Below are positions 32,809-43,921 of a stretch of DNA of 64,000 nt, piece after piece. The notes beneath the pieces were generated by a model. That model was not told the DNA's origin and did no database searches. It saw only the letters and a list, made by a program, of their open reading frames with translations. Every line of letters starts with the position of its first letter. The stretch's first letter is position 1. A program made the translations under genes and the position numbers. The DNA comes from Elephas maximus indicus (lineage: Eukaryota; Chordata; Mammalia; Proboscidea; Elephantidae): assembly GCF_024166365.1 (NCBI RefSeq), contig NC_064823.1, forward strand, positions 5,450,924 through 5,514,923, given 5' to 3'.

Positions 32809-33330
32809 TATGGCACAAGCACAGAGAGCTGCTCCACCCCTCTGAACTAACCCCAGGAGGGGGACCAGCCGGTTCCGGGGGCAGCGTGGGACGCAGCCGG
32901 TAGAAGAAATCCCCGGGAGGCAGCGACTGGTATTGGAGTGGGGAGAGCAGTGTCCCAGCCGGGGAACCGTCCCGCAGGGATTTGGACTGGACGCAGGTAT
33001 GGCATAAACACGGAGAGCTGCTCCACCCCCCTGAACTAACCCCGGGAGGGGGCCCAGTTGGGTCGCGCGGGCGGCGTGGGACGCAGCCGGTAGGAGAAGT
33101 CCCCGGGAGGCAGCGACTGGTATTGGAGTGGGGAGAGCAGCGTCCCAGCCGGGACACTCGGTCACAGCACAAGCATGGGGAGCTGCTCCACCCACCTGAA
33201 CTAACCCTGGGAGGCGGCCCAACTGGTTCGCGGAGGCGGCATGGCAACGCGGCTGTAGGGACGAGAAGTCCCCGGGAGGCAGCGACTGATTTTGGAGTCG
33301 AGAGTGCACCGTCCCAGTAGCGGAGCCTTG
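32809..33330 (+). promoter_or_regulatory. L1 5' UTR with about three tandem monomers
   Basis: Three successive units begin at about 32809, 32998 and 33162 (spacing 189 and 164 bp). Each contains gagctgctccaccc, ctgaactaacccc, a GC-rich middle and gggaggcagcgactg. Tandem monomers in a 5' UTR are known as promoter units in mouse L1; a promoter role here is inferred. Confidence 0.75.
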
Positions 33331-33643
33331 ACGCTGGGCTTGGGGCTGGAAGTGGAGGATCTGACCGTGACTCCAGCGGGCCAGACCCCCGGGGGCAATC
33401 TCCACACAGCCAGCACACATAGGCGACGCGCCCGCTGGAATCTCAGATATAATAGTCATTCCAAGCAAGACAAGCAACTCTGGCTATATTCTGAGGTGCT
33501 ACTCTCCTATCTCTCTGTTCCCTCCCCCACCCTCCCCAGGCAGCTTCATTAACATCCGAATAGCCAGAGCCAGAGGGAGAACTCTGATAGGGATCTGACT
33601 GCATTTTTTTTTTAGCGGATTTTCTGGAAAAACTAGTTTCCCA

Positions 33644-34663
33644 GTGATGGCTCGGAGACAACAATCCATATCAAACCACTTAAAGAAGCAGACCATGACA
33701 GCTTCTCCAACCCCTCAAACAAAAGAATCAAAATCTTTCCCAAATGAAGATACAATCCTGGAATTATCAGATACAGAATATAAAAAACTAATTTACAGAA
33801 TGCTTCAAGACATCACAAATGAAATAAGGCAAACTGCAGAAAAAGCCAAGGAACACACTGATAAAACTGTTGAAGAACTCAAAAAGATTATTCAAGAACA
33901 TACTGGAAAAATTAATAAGTTGCAAGAATCCATAGAGAAACAGCATGTAGAAATCCAAAAGATTAACAATAAAATTACAGAATTAGACAACGCAATAGGA
34001 AGTCAGAGGAGCAGACTCGAGCAATTAGAATGCAGACTGGGACATCTGGAGGACCAGGGAATCAACACCAACATAGCTGAAAAAAAATCAGATAAAAGAA
34101 TTAAAAAAAATGAAGAAACCCTAAGAATCATGTGGGACTCAATCAAGAAGGATAACCTGCGGGTGATTGGAGTCCCAGAACAGGGAGGGGGGACAGAAAA
34201 CACAGAGAAAATAGTTGAAGAACTCCTGACAGAAAACTTCCCTGACATCATGAAAGACGAAAGGATAGCTATCCAAGATGCTCATCGAACCCCATTTAAG
34301 ATTGATCCAAAAAGAAAAACTCCAAGACATATTATCATCAAACTCGCCAAAACCAAAGATAAACAGAAAATTTTAAAAGCAGCCAGGGAGAAAAGAAAGG
34401 TTTTCTTCAAGGGAGAATCAATAAGAATAAGTTCAGACTACTCAGCAGAAACCATGCAGGCAAGAAGGGAATGGGACGACATATACAGAACACTGAAGGA
34501 GAAAAACTGCCAGCCAAGGATCATATATCCAGCAAAACTCTCTCTGAAATATGAAGGTGAAATTAAGATATTTACAGATAAACACAAGTTTAGAGAATTT
34601 GCAAAAACCAAACCAAAGCTACAAGAAATACTAAAGGATATTGTTTGGTCAGAGAACCAATAA
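33644..34663 (+). CDS. L1 ORF1 protein, intact
   Basis: 339 residues (338 from the second Met, matching typical mammalian L1 ORF1p). ORF1p is a trimeric RNA chaperone that coats L1 RNA. The N-terminal ~50 residues are variable. About residues 50-155 form a coiled coil with leucine/isoleucine heptads (EELKKIIQEHTGKINKLQES). An RRM follows (LRVIGVPE near 170; HIIIKLAK), then the C-terminal domain (NCQPRIIYPAKLS). No stop or frameshift. The first of two adjacent ATGs is used here; either could serve. Confidence 0.93.
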   Translation: MMARRQQSISNHLKKQTMTASPTPQTKESKSFPNEDTILELSDTEYKKLIYRMLQDITNEIRQTAEKAKEHTDKTVEELKKIIQEHTGKINKLQESIEKQHVEIQKINNKITELDNAIGSQRSRLEQLECRLGHLEDQGINTNIAEKKSDKRIKKNEETLRIMWDSIKKDNLRVIGVPEQGGGTENTEKIVEELLTENFPDIMKDERIAIQDAHRTPFKIDPKRKTPRHIIIKLAKTKDKQKILKAAREKRKVFFKGESIRISSDYSAETMQARREWDDIYRTLKEKNCQPRIIYPAKLSLKYEGEIKIFTDKHKFREFAKTKPKLQEILKDIVWSENQ

Positions 34664-34846
34664 TATCAGATATCAGCACAATACAAGGTCACAAAACAGA
34701 ACGTCCTGATATCAACTCAAATAGGGAAATCACAAAAACAAACAAATTAAGATTAATTAAAAAAAAAATACACATAACAGGGAATCATGGAAGTCAATAG
34801 GTAAAAGATCACAAGAATCAAAAACAGGGACTAAATACAGGAGGCA

Positions 34847-35125
34847 TTGAACTGCCATATGGAGAGTGATACAAGGCGATATAGAACAATACAAGTTAGG
34901 TTTTTACTTAGAAAAATAGGGGTAAATAATAAGGTAACCACAAAAAGGTATAACAACTCTATAACTCAAGATAAAAACCAAGAAAAACGTAACAACTCAA
35001 CTAACATAAAGTCAAACACTATGAAAATGAGGATCTCACAATTTACTAAGAAAAACGCCTCAGCACAAAAAAGTATGTGGAAAAATGAAATTGTCAACAA
35101 CACACATAAAAAGGCATCAAAATGA
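34847..35125 (+). CDS. Open frame in the L1 inter-ORF spacer (uncertain coding status)
   Basis: 92 codons from the first ATG; the ATG shared with the copy at 22087 is at 34862 (88 codons). Its TGA overlaps the ORF2 ATG at 35122 as ATGA, a layout compatible with termination-reinitiation. The predicted product is small, basic and Asn/Lys-rich (QVRFLLRKIGVN). Homologous to 21821-22087 without indels. No recognised domain, and no proof of translation. Confidence 0.35.
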   Translation: MNCHMESDTRRYRTIQVRFLLRKIGVNNKVTTKRYNNSITQDKNQEKRNNSTNIKSNTMKMRISQFTKKNASAQKSMWKNEIVNNTHKKASK

Positions 35126-38100
35126 CAGCACTAAACACTTATTTATCTATAATTACCCTGAATGTAAATGGACTAAATGCACCAATAAAGAGACAGAGAG
35201 TCACAGACTGGATAAAGTAACACGATCCATCTATATGCTGCCTACAAGAGACACACCTCAGACTTAGAGACAAAAACAAACTAAAACTCAAAGGTTGGAA
35301 AAAAATATATCAAGCAAACAATAAGCAAAAAAGAAGAGGAGTAGCAATATTAATTTCTGAAAAAATAGACTTTAGACTTAAATCCACCACAAAGGATAAA
35401 GAAGGACACTATATAATGATAAAAGGGACAATTGATCAGGAAGACATAACCATATTAAATATTTATGCACCCAATGACAGGGCTGCAAGATACATAAATC
35501 AAATTTTAACAGAATTGAAAAGTGAGATAGATACCTCCACAATTATAGTAGGAGACTTCAACACACCACTTTCGGAGAAGGACAGGACATCCAGTAAGAA
35601 GCTCAATAGAGACACGGAAGATCTAATTACAACAATCAACCAACTTGACCTCATTGACTTATACAGAACTCTCCACCCAACTGCTCCAAAATACACTTTT
35701 TTTTCTAGCGCACATGGAACATTCTCTAGAATAGACCACATATTAGGTCATAAAACAAATCTTTGCAGAGTCCAAAACATCGAAATATTACAAAGCATCT
35801 TCTCAGACCACAAGGTAATCAAACCAGAAATCAATAACAGAAAAACTAGGGAAAAGAAATCAAACACTTGGAAACTGAACAATACCCTCCTGAAAAAAGA
35901 CTGGGTTATAGAAGACATCAAGGAGGGAATAAGGAAATTCTTAGAAAGCAACGAGAATGAAAACACTTCCTATCAAAACCTCTGGGACACAGCAAAAGCA
36001 GTGCTCAGAGGCCAATTTATATCGATAAATGCACACATACAAAAAAAGAAAGAGCCAAAAGCAGAGAACTGTCCCTACAACTTGAACAAATAGAAAGTGA
36101 GCAACAAAAGAATCCATCAGGCTCCAGAAGAAAACAAATAATAAAAATTAGAGCTGAACTAAATGAATTAGAGAACAGAAAAACAATTGAAAGAATTAAC
36201 AAAGGCAAAAGCTGGTTCTTTGAAAAAATTAACAAAATTGATAAACCATTGGCTAGACTGACTAAAGAAATACAGGAAAGGAAACAAATAACCCAAATAA
36301 GAAACGAGAAGGACCACATCACAACAGAACCAAATGAAATTAAAAGAATCATTTCAGATTATTATGAAAAATTGTACTCTAACAAATTTGCAAACCTAGA
36401 AGAAATGGATGAATTCCTGGAAAAACACTACCTACCTAAACTAACACATTCAGAAGTAGAACAACTAAATAGACCCATAACAAAAAAAGAGATTGAAACG
36501 GTAATCAAAAAACTCCCAACAAAAAAAAGCCCTGACCCGGATGGCTTCACTGCAGAGTTCTACCAAACTTTCAGAGAAGAGTTAACACCACTACTTCTGA
36601 AGGTATTCCAAAGCATAGAAAATGACGGAATACTCCCCAACTCATTCTATGAAGCCACCATCTCCCTGATACCAAAACCAGGTAAAGACATTACAAAAAA
36701 AGAAAATTATAGACCTATATCCCTCATGAACATAGATGCAAAATTCCTCAACAAAATTCTAGCCAATAGAATCCAACAACACATCAAAAAAATAATTCAA
36801 CCTGATCAAGTGGGATTTATACCAGGTATGCAAGGCTGGTTTAATATCAGAAAAACCATTAATGTAATCCATCACATAAATAAAACAAAAGATAAAAACC
36901 ACATGATCTTATCAATTGATGCAGAAAAGGCATTTGACAAAGTCCAACACCCATTTATGATAAAAACTCTTACCAAAATAGGAATTGAAGGAAAACTCCT
37001 CAACATAATAAAGGGCATCTATGCAAAGCCAACAGCCAATATCACTCTAAATGGAGAGAACCTGAAAGCATTTCCCTTGAGAACGGGAACCAGACAAGGA
37101 TGCCCTTTATCACCGCTCTTATTCAACATCTTACTTGAAGTCCTAGCCAGGGCAATTAGGCTAGACAAAGAAGTAAAGGGTATCCGGATTGGCAAGGAAG
37201 AAGTAAAGTTATCACTATTTGCAGATGACATGATTATATACACAGAAAACCCTAAGGAATCCTCCAGAAAACCACTGAAACTAATAGAAGAGTTTGGCAG
37301 AGTCTCAGGTTATAAAATAAACATACAAAAATCACTTGGATTCCTCTACATCAACAAAAAGAACACCAAAGAGGAAATAACCAAATCAATACCATTCACA
37401 GTAGCCCCCAAGAAGATAAAATACTTAGGAATAAATCTTACCAAGGATGTAAAAGACCTATACAAAGAAAACTACAAAGCTCTACTACAAGAAATTCAAA
37501 AGGTCATACTTAAGTGGAAAAACATACCTTGCTCATGGATAGGAAGACTTAACATAGTAAAAATGTCTATTCTACCAAAAGCCATCTATACATATAACGC
37601 ACTTCCGATCCAAATTCCAATGTCATATTTTAAGGGGATAGAGAAACAAATCACCAATTTCATATGGAAGGGAAAGAAGCCCCGGATAAGCAAAGCACTA
37701 CTGAAAAAGAAGAAGAAAGTGGGAGGCCTCACCTTACCTGACTTCAGAACCTATTATACAGCCACAGTAGTCAAAACAGCCTGGTACTGGTACAACAACA
37801 GGCACATAGACCAATGGAACAGAATTGAGAACCCAGGCATAGATCCATCCACGTTTGAGCAGCTGATATTTGACAAAGGACCAGTGTCAATTAATTGGGG
37901 AAAAGATAGTCTTTTTAACAAATGGTGCTGGCATAACTGGATATTCATTTGCAAAAAAATGAAACAGGACCCATACCTCACACCATGCACAAAAACTAAC
38001 TCCAAGTGGATCAAAGACCTAAACATAAAGACTAAAACGGTAAAGATCATGGAAGAAAAAATAAGGACAACCCTAGGAGCCCTAATACAAGGCATAAACA

Positions 38101-38938
38101 GAATACAAAACATTACCAAAAATGGCAAACAGAAACCCCATAACTGGGAGCTCCTAAAAATCAAACAGCTATGCTCATCTAAAGACTTCACCAAAAGAGT
38201 AAAAAGACCACCTACAGACTGGGAAAGAATTTTCAGCTATGACATCTCAGACCAGCGCCTGATCTCTAAAATCTACATGGTTCTGTCAAAACTCAACCAC
38301 AAAAAGACAAACAACCCAATCAAAAAGTGGGCAAAGGATATGAACACACATTTCACTAAAAAAGATATTCAGGCAGCCAACAGATACATGAGAAAATGCT
38401 CCCGATCATTAGCCATTAGAGAAATGCAAATTAAAACTACGATGAGATTCCATCTCACACCAGCAAGGCTGGCATTAATCCAAAAAACACAAAATAATAA
38501 ATGTTGGAGAGGCTGTGGAGAGATTGGAACTCTTATACACTGCTGGTGGGAATGTAAAATGGTACAACTACTTTGGGAATCTATCCGGCGTTATCTTAAA
38601 CAGTTAGAAATAGAACTACCATATACAACCGAGAAATCCCACTCCTGGGAATATACCCTAGGGATACAAGAGCCTTCATACAAACAGATATATGCACACC
38701 CATGTTTATTGCAGCTCTGTTTACAATAGCAAAAAGTTGGAAGCAACCAAGGTGTCCATCAACGGATGAATGGGTAAATAAATTGTGGTATATTCACACA
38801 ATGGAATACTACGCATCGATAAAGAACAGTGACGAATCTGTGAAACATTTCATAACATGGAGGAACCTGGAAGGCATTATGCTGAGCGAAATTAGTCAGA
38901 GGCAAAAGGACAAATATTGTATAAGACCACTATTTTAA
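35122..38938 (+). pseudogene. L1 ORF2 (endonuclease-reverse transcriptase), three lesions
   Basis: The endonuclease domain shows catalytic-site segments TLNVNGL, CCLQETHL, VGDFN and FSDHK. The reverse transcriptase has [27 protein letters not shown] and FADD at 37218-37229. The C-terminal Cys/His cluster [18 protein letters not shown] is present. Lesions: TAA at codon 33 (35218-35220), a one-base loss in the A run at 36041-36047, and a net two-base gain at 38625-38632. The region 36249-38729 is open for 826 codons. Original product about 1,270 residues. Confidence 0.95.
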
Positions 38939-38990
38939 GATCTTGAGTAATAGTAAACCTGAGAAGAACACATACTTCTGTGGTTACGAT

Positions 38991-39018
38991 GGGGGGAGGG
39001 AGGGAGGGAGGGAGAGGG
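38991..39018 (+). repeat. L1 3' UTR G-rich tract
   Basis: GGGGGGAGGGAGGGAGGGAG followed by GGAGAGGG. At least four G3 runs with one-base loops, a classic G-quadruplex motif, in the place known for mammalian L1 3' UTRs. Confidence 0.85.
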
Positions 39019-40129
39019 TTTTTTATTGATTTATCAGTAGATAAGAACTGCTTTAGGTGAAGGGAAAGACAACACTCAATACATGGAAGGTCAGCTCAAC
39101 TGGACTGGACCAAAAGCAAAGAAGTTTCCGGGATAAAATGAATGCTTCAAAGGTCAGCGGAGCAAGGGCGGGGGTCTGGGGAACATGGTTTGCGGGGACT
39201 TCTAAGTCAATTGGCAAAATAATTCTATTATGAAAACATTCTGCATCCGACTCTGAAATGTGGCATCTGGGGTCTTAAATGCTAACAAGTGGCCATCTAA
39301 GATGCATCAATTGGTCTCAACCCACCTGGAGCAAAGGAAAATGAAGAACACCAAGGCCACACGACAACTAGGAGCCCAAGAGACAGAAAGGGCCACATGA
39401 ACCAGAGACCTACATCATCCTGAGACCAGAAGAACTAGTTGGTGCCGGCCACAATCGATGACTGCCCTGACAGGGAGCACAGCAGAGGACCCCTGAGGGA
39501 GCAGGAGATCAGTGGGATACAGACCCCAAATTGTCATCAAAAGACCAAACTTAATGGTCTGACTGAGACTAGAGGAGTCCCGGCGGCCATGCTCCCCAGA
39601 CCTTCTATTGGCACAGGACAGGAACCATCCCCGAAGACAACTCATCAGACATGAAAGGGACTGGTCAGCGGGTGGGAGAGAGACGCTGATGAAGAGTGAG
39701 CTAATTATATCAGGTGGACACTTGAGATTGTGTTGGCATCTCTTGTCTGGAGGGGGGATGGGAGGATAGAGAGAGAGCGAAGCCAGCAAAATTGTCATGA
39801 AAGGACAGACTGAAAGGGCTGACTCAAGAGGGGGAGACCAAGTGGGAGTAGGGAGTGAGATGTACGTAAACTTATATGTGACAGACTGATTGGATTTGTA
39901 AACGTTCACTTGAAGCTTAATAAAAGTTAATTAAAAAAAAAAAAAAAAGAGAATGGTGAGAAACAATTTGAAGAAAGAATTTCTAAATGTTTTCACCTTT
40001 TAAAAATAAAAGAAATACTCCAGGGACCAACCAAACAGGATAAGTAAATCCAAACTGAGATCCTTTATAGTAAGTCTACAAATTGCCTGGTAATAACAAA
40101 AAAAGTCTTAAAAGTCACAAGAGGCCTTA

Positions 40130-40375
40130 AACAATGAATTATATGTGACCAAATGGTCAGCACCTACCCCAAAGCAATGGCAAGAAGGCAAGGAGGGGAA
40201 GGGAAGCTAGATCAATGGAAACAGAACAAAGAGAATGGAAATAAGAATGCTGACACATTGTAAAAATTGTAACCAATGTCATGGAACAATGTGTATAAAA
40301 ATTGTTAAAGGGGAACCCAATTCACTGTGTAAACTTCCACCTAAAATGCAATAAAATATCATTTAAAAAGAAAAA
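40130..40375 (+). mobile_element. L1 3'-end fragment
   Basis: Ends ctgtgtaaacttccacctaaaatgcaataaaat, parallel to the end of the L1 at 16964 (taaactttcacttaaagcacaataaaa in reverse complement). Short, 5'-truncated and old. The rest of 39961-41200 shows no gene; a T run of about 18 lies at 40934-40951. Confidence 0.5.
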
Positions 40376-41206
40376 GTCACAAAAGAGAAAAAAATTAACT
40401 TAAAAAAGAATTCTAATTTCATTGGCAGCAGTCTTCTCATTCTAAACATTAAATGTGAGACAATAATTGGTAAATATTGCCTACAGTACTGAGAGAAATT
40501 AGCTTAAAATAGAAATTTATGCAATGTTAAACCATAATGCAAGAAACATTGAGTCTATCGTGAAGAAAACTAACTCCAGAGAGAAAATGGCGATGCAAGA
40601 AAAATATGGCAAGCAAAGCAATTTGTAAAATATATTAACCATAAAAAGGTAAGATTTTTAATATTAAAAAGTGGAAGTAAAGTTCAGGACAGTTGTATGA
40701 GGGAAGGTGGAAGAGAAAGTATATTAAGTAGTGAAAATGTGTTCGCTCCTTATTCAGGAGGAAAAATAGTGATGCCAGACATATGTTGGCATTGCTGAAA
40801 AAGAGTATTTATGAAAGAATGTCTGTTAAAGTTTTTTAGATAACTACTCAAAGCATAGAAATACATTTTCTAGTTTCAAAATGAGCAGAAGACAAAGCAG
40901 GACAATGTAAGTATTCTTTGAAGATGGCCAAAATTTTTTTTTTTTTTTTTTAAACTGAAGCTGGGAAGACACCACAAATTAACTATGACTTCGGAGATGT
41001 GACAAGGTCACATTTTCATGTGCTTTCAGCTCCACTTCTGATCTTCTGTGCTCTGCTCTGTATCACCCAAGGCTGGAAGCCTGGAAACCACTTTTCCCAG
41101 AGTTCTTTGCTAGTTGTTCTCTGTTAAGCTTTGCCATGGGTGGTACTTGCAGTTGACTAGAAGGTGTGAGGAAGCCAAAAGCCAAAACCCCATCCACTTT
41201 GGGAGG

Positions 41207-41395
41207 GCTTTTATGGTGCAAATGGTTAATGTGCTCAATTTCAAACCCACCCAGAGGCCCCTCAGAAGAAAGGCCTGGTGATCTACTTCCAAAAAATCAG
41301 CCATCGAAAACCACATGGAGCACATTTCTACTCTGACACAAACGTTGTGGCCATGAGTCAGAATCAACCTGGGAGCAAGTGATTACCGGTTTGGC
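41207..41395 (+). mobile_element. AfroSINE-type SINE (long variant, diverged)
   Basis: Head gggcttttatggtgcaaatg, central block aggcctggtgatctacttcc, 3' block tggccatgagtcagaatcaa. The 3' tail is worn. Confidence 0.8.
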
Positions 41396-41589
41396 AGAGC
41401 CTTCAGCAGCAGTAGCGAAGGGTGAGGGCGACCACCTGGTTCCTGCTCAGGCGGCCTGTTCCAGCGGCAGCGCAGCTCTTGTGGGCTGTGCCAAGCAGCA
41501 GTGGCACCAGGTGCGTCCTCGGTCCCGGCAACACAGCGTTCGGCTTGCATCTGTGGGACCTCAGGGTTTGTACAGTACCAACAGGAGAG

Positions 41590-41758
41590 AACATCCGTTA
41601 AAATCTGTTGCCACTGAGTCAATTCTGCCTCATAGCGACCCTCGAGGACAGAGGAGAACTACCCCCTAGGGATTCCAAAGAGCAGCTGGTGGATTGGAAC
41701 TCCCGACATTTTGGTTAGCAGCCGAATGTCTACGCACTGTGCCACCAGGGCTGCTGTA
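41590..41758 (-). mobile_element. AfroSINE-type SINE
   Basis: Reverse complement of the family: tgagtcaattctgcctcata, ctggtggattggaactcccg and a terminal gtgccaccagggctgc (tRNA-like head). Between it and the SINE at 41395 lies a 195-bp GC-rich stretch without recognised function. Confidence 0.85.
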
Positions 41759-41759
41759 T

Positions 41760-43100
41760 GAATATAGAAGTAGGGAAATAGACCTGCCTACCACCTATAG
41801 ATAGATTTGTCAGTTTGTAAATCAGTTTATCAGTTTGTCATACTGTGGTGGCTTATATGTTGCAACAATGCTGGAACCTATGCCATTAGTATTTCAAATA
41901 GTGACTTCAGCAGTGGTTCTAAAGAGTACTGGCTGCGGTGGGTCTGCAGCAGCTTCAGTGGGAATGACAGTGTACCGTGGATAAAACCATTTTCCCTTGT
42001 GTTCCTCCAGCCTGGGCGGTGGTTTACTGCAGATGCTAATCATTGTGGAACTTTGCCTTTTTTTCTTCTAGTTACTCCAGCCCTTCTAACTCTTTGTAAC
42101 GTACTCCCTGTGTTAAAATTCCTCCATTTCAAATTCTCATTGTAGTTTCTGTTTTCCTCACTGGGTAATGACTGATACAGGTTGCAAATACAGTACTTAA
42201 AAAAAAAAAAAAAGTTTTTTCTTTCAAATTTACTTATGTTTAAATTTAATATAATTAAATTTAATATCATGTATTTTTAATATTACACACATAGAATAAA
42301 TATTTTTCTGATTTAATATGTGATGTATAAACAAATGCATAAACATATGCATAATAAAATATATCTCAAATCAAAATAAGAATATTAAACTAAGGGGAAA
42401 TATCCAATTTTGTGTTTGGATATATCAAAATATACTAAATTCTTCTTAGATTTAATACATGGAGTATAAATCATGACATGACTTAAATCAAGATGGGAAT
42501 GACATGTCAAGTTAGTGCATCTTCCTTTCTCCTACAATTTCGTCATTTGGCACGCACAGACAAAAACATGATGACTGTTCTTTCAGACTGGAAAATTGGT
42601 TCTAATACCATTCATTAGACTCTAAGTTAAACAGTTTGATTTTCTTTTTTTATGAGTTGTCACAATAAACCTATTAACAAGTGTTTTATTTCCTGATTAT
42701 GTTTGAACTATTACAGCTTATTTCTCTATTGGGTTGAAGGATTCATGATGTGAAACATTACACATACTTATTAGTTTTTCATATAATTACAGAGGAAACA
42801 TAATACATATGAAGAATGAAAGCATAATTTTAGGCACAGGAAAAAAGCTTAACTTTTATGAATGATAAATCCAGTGACACAGGTGACACAATGTGAGAAA
42901 AATATACCAGGTTAGGACAAAGGGCTGTGAGAGGATGTCCTTATCTGGTTTTCTGCACTTTGTTACACTCTTATGTATAGAACAATTCTCCACGACCAGA
43001 AATAGGAGCTGATGTTTTCTAAACGGTCTTCAACCCAAGATTTTCTGAGCATAGGATGACAAAAGGATTTATTGAGAATGATTGAAACACTAATCACAAA
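41760..43100. other. No recognisable gene
   Basis: AT-rich sequence; an A run of about 16 at 42199-42214 and a (T)AATTTAATAT-rich patch near 42240. No feature supported. Confidence 0.45.
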
Positions 43101-43101
43101 T

Positions 43102-43268
43102 TAAAAAAAAAAAAAAAAAAAACCCATTGCCGTCGAGTCAATTCCGACTCATAGTTACCCTATGAGACAGAGCAAAACTGCCCCACAGGGTTTCCAAGGA
43201 GTGGCTGGTGGATTCAAACTGCTGACCTTTTGGTTGTGGTTGTTCTCTTAACCACTGCACCACCATGT
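43102..43268 (-). mobile_element. AfroSINE-type SINE
   Basis: An A run (the reverse of a T-rich 3' tail), then cccattgccgtcgagtcaat, actgccccacagggtttcca, gctgaccttttggttgtgg and the head remnant accactgcaccacc. Relatively well preserved, still with CpGs. Confidence 0.92.
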
Positions 43269-43408
43269 ATATTTTACTACACATTACATGAAACAATAGT
43301 AAATATGTTTATACATACATAGATAATATTTTGAAGTGAAATTTCTTTTTTTCTTTCCCTTGTACGTGGCCAGTTCATTATTGTATCAGCAAAGACAGCC
43401 TTGAGTGG

Positions 43409-43916
43409 TGTCATGGATTGAATTGTGTCCCCCCAAAATAACGGTCAGCTTGGCTAGGTCATGATTCCCTTGTATGATTGTCTACCATTTTACCTTCTGA
43501 TGCGATTTCCCTTTGTGTTGTAAATCCTGTCACTATGATGTAATAAGATGGATTAGTAGCAATTATATTGATGAGGTCTACAAGATTAGGTAGTGTCTTA
43601 AGCCAATCTCTTTTGAGATATAAAAGAGAGAAAAGAGCAGAGAGACTTGAAGGCCCCATACCACCAAGAAAGCAGTACCAGGAGCAGAGCATATCCTTTG
43701 GACCCGGGGTCCCTGCACCTGAGAAGCTCCTCGACCAGGGGAAGATTGAGGACAAGGAGCTTCCTCCAGAGCAAACAGAGAGAGAAAGCCTTCCTCTGGA
43801 GCTGATGCCCTAATTTTGAACTTTTAGCCTTCTTTACTATGAGGAAATACATTTCTCTTTGTTAAAGCCATCCATTTGTGGTATTTCGGTTATAGCAGCA
43901 CTAGACGACTAAGACA
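43409..43916 (+). mobile_element. Solo LTR (MaLR-like) with perfect 5-bp TSD
   Basis: 508 bp from TGTCATGGATTGAATTGTGT to ACTAAGACA, with terminal TGTC/GACA inverted repeats. AGTGG flanks it at 43404-43408 and 43917-43921. The 5-bp duplication and TG...CA ends are diagnostic of LTR integration. No internal retroviral genes are adjacent. Confidence 0.92.
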
Positions 43917-43921
43917 AGTGG

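Larger units (their letters stand above)
32609..39948 (+). mobile_element. Full-length L1, recent insertion with 17-bp TSD
   Basis: Complete L1: 5' UTR (32609-33643), ORF1, spacer, ORF2, 3' UTR and A tail (39933-39948). aaaaagagaatggtgag flanks it on both sides without mismatch (32592-32608 and 39944-39960), which marks a young insertion. ORF1 is intact; ORF2 has a nonsense codon and two frameshifts, so the element is not autonomous as it stands. Its 3' UTR is shared with the L1 at 16964-22797. Confidence 0.97.
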
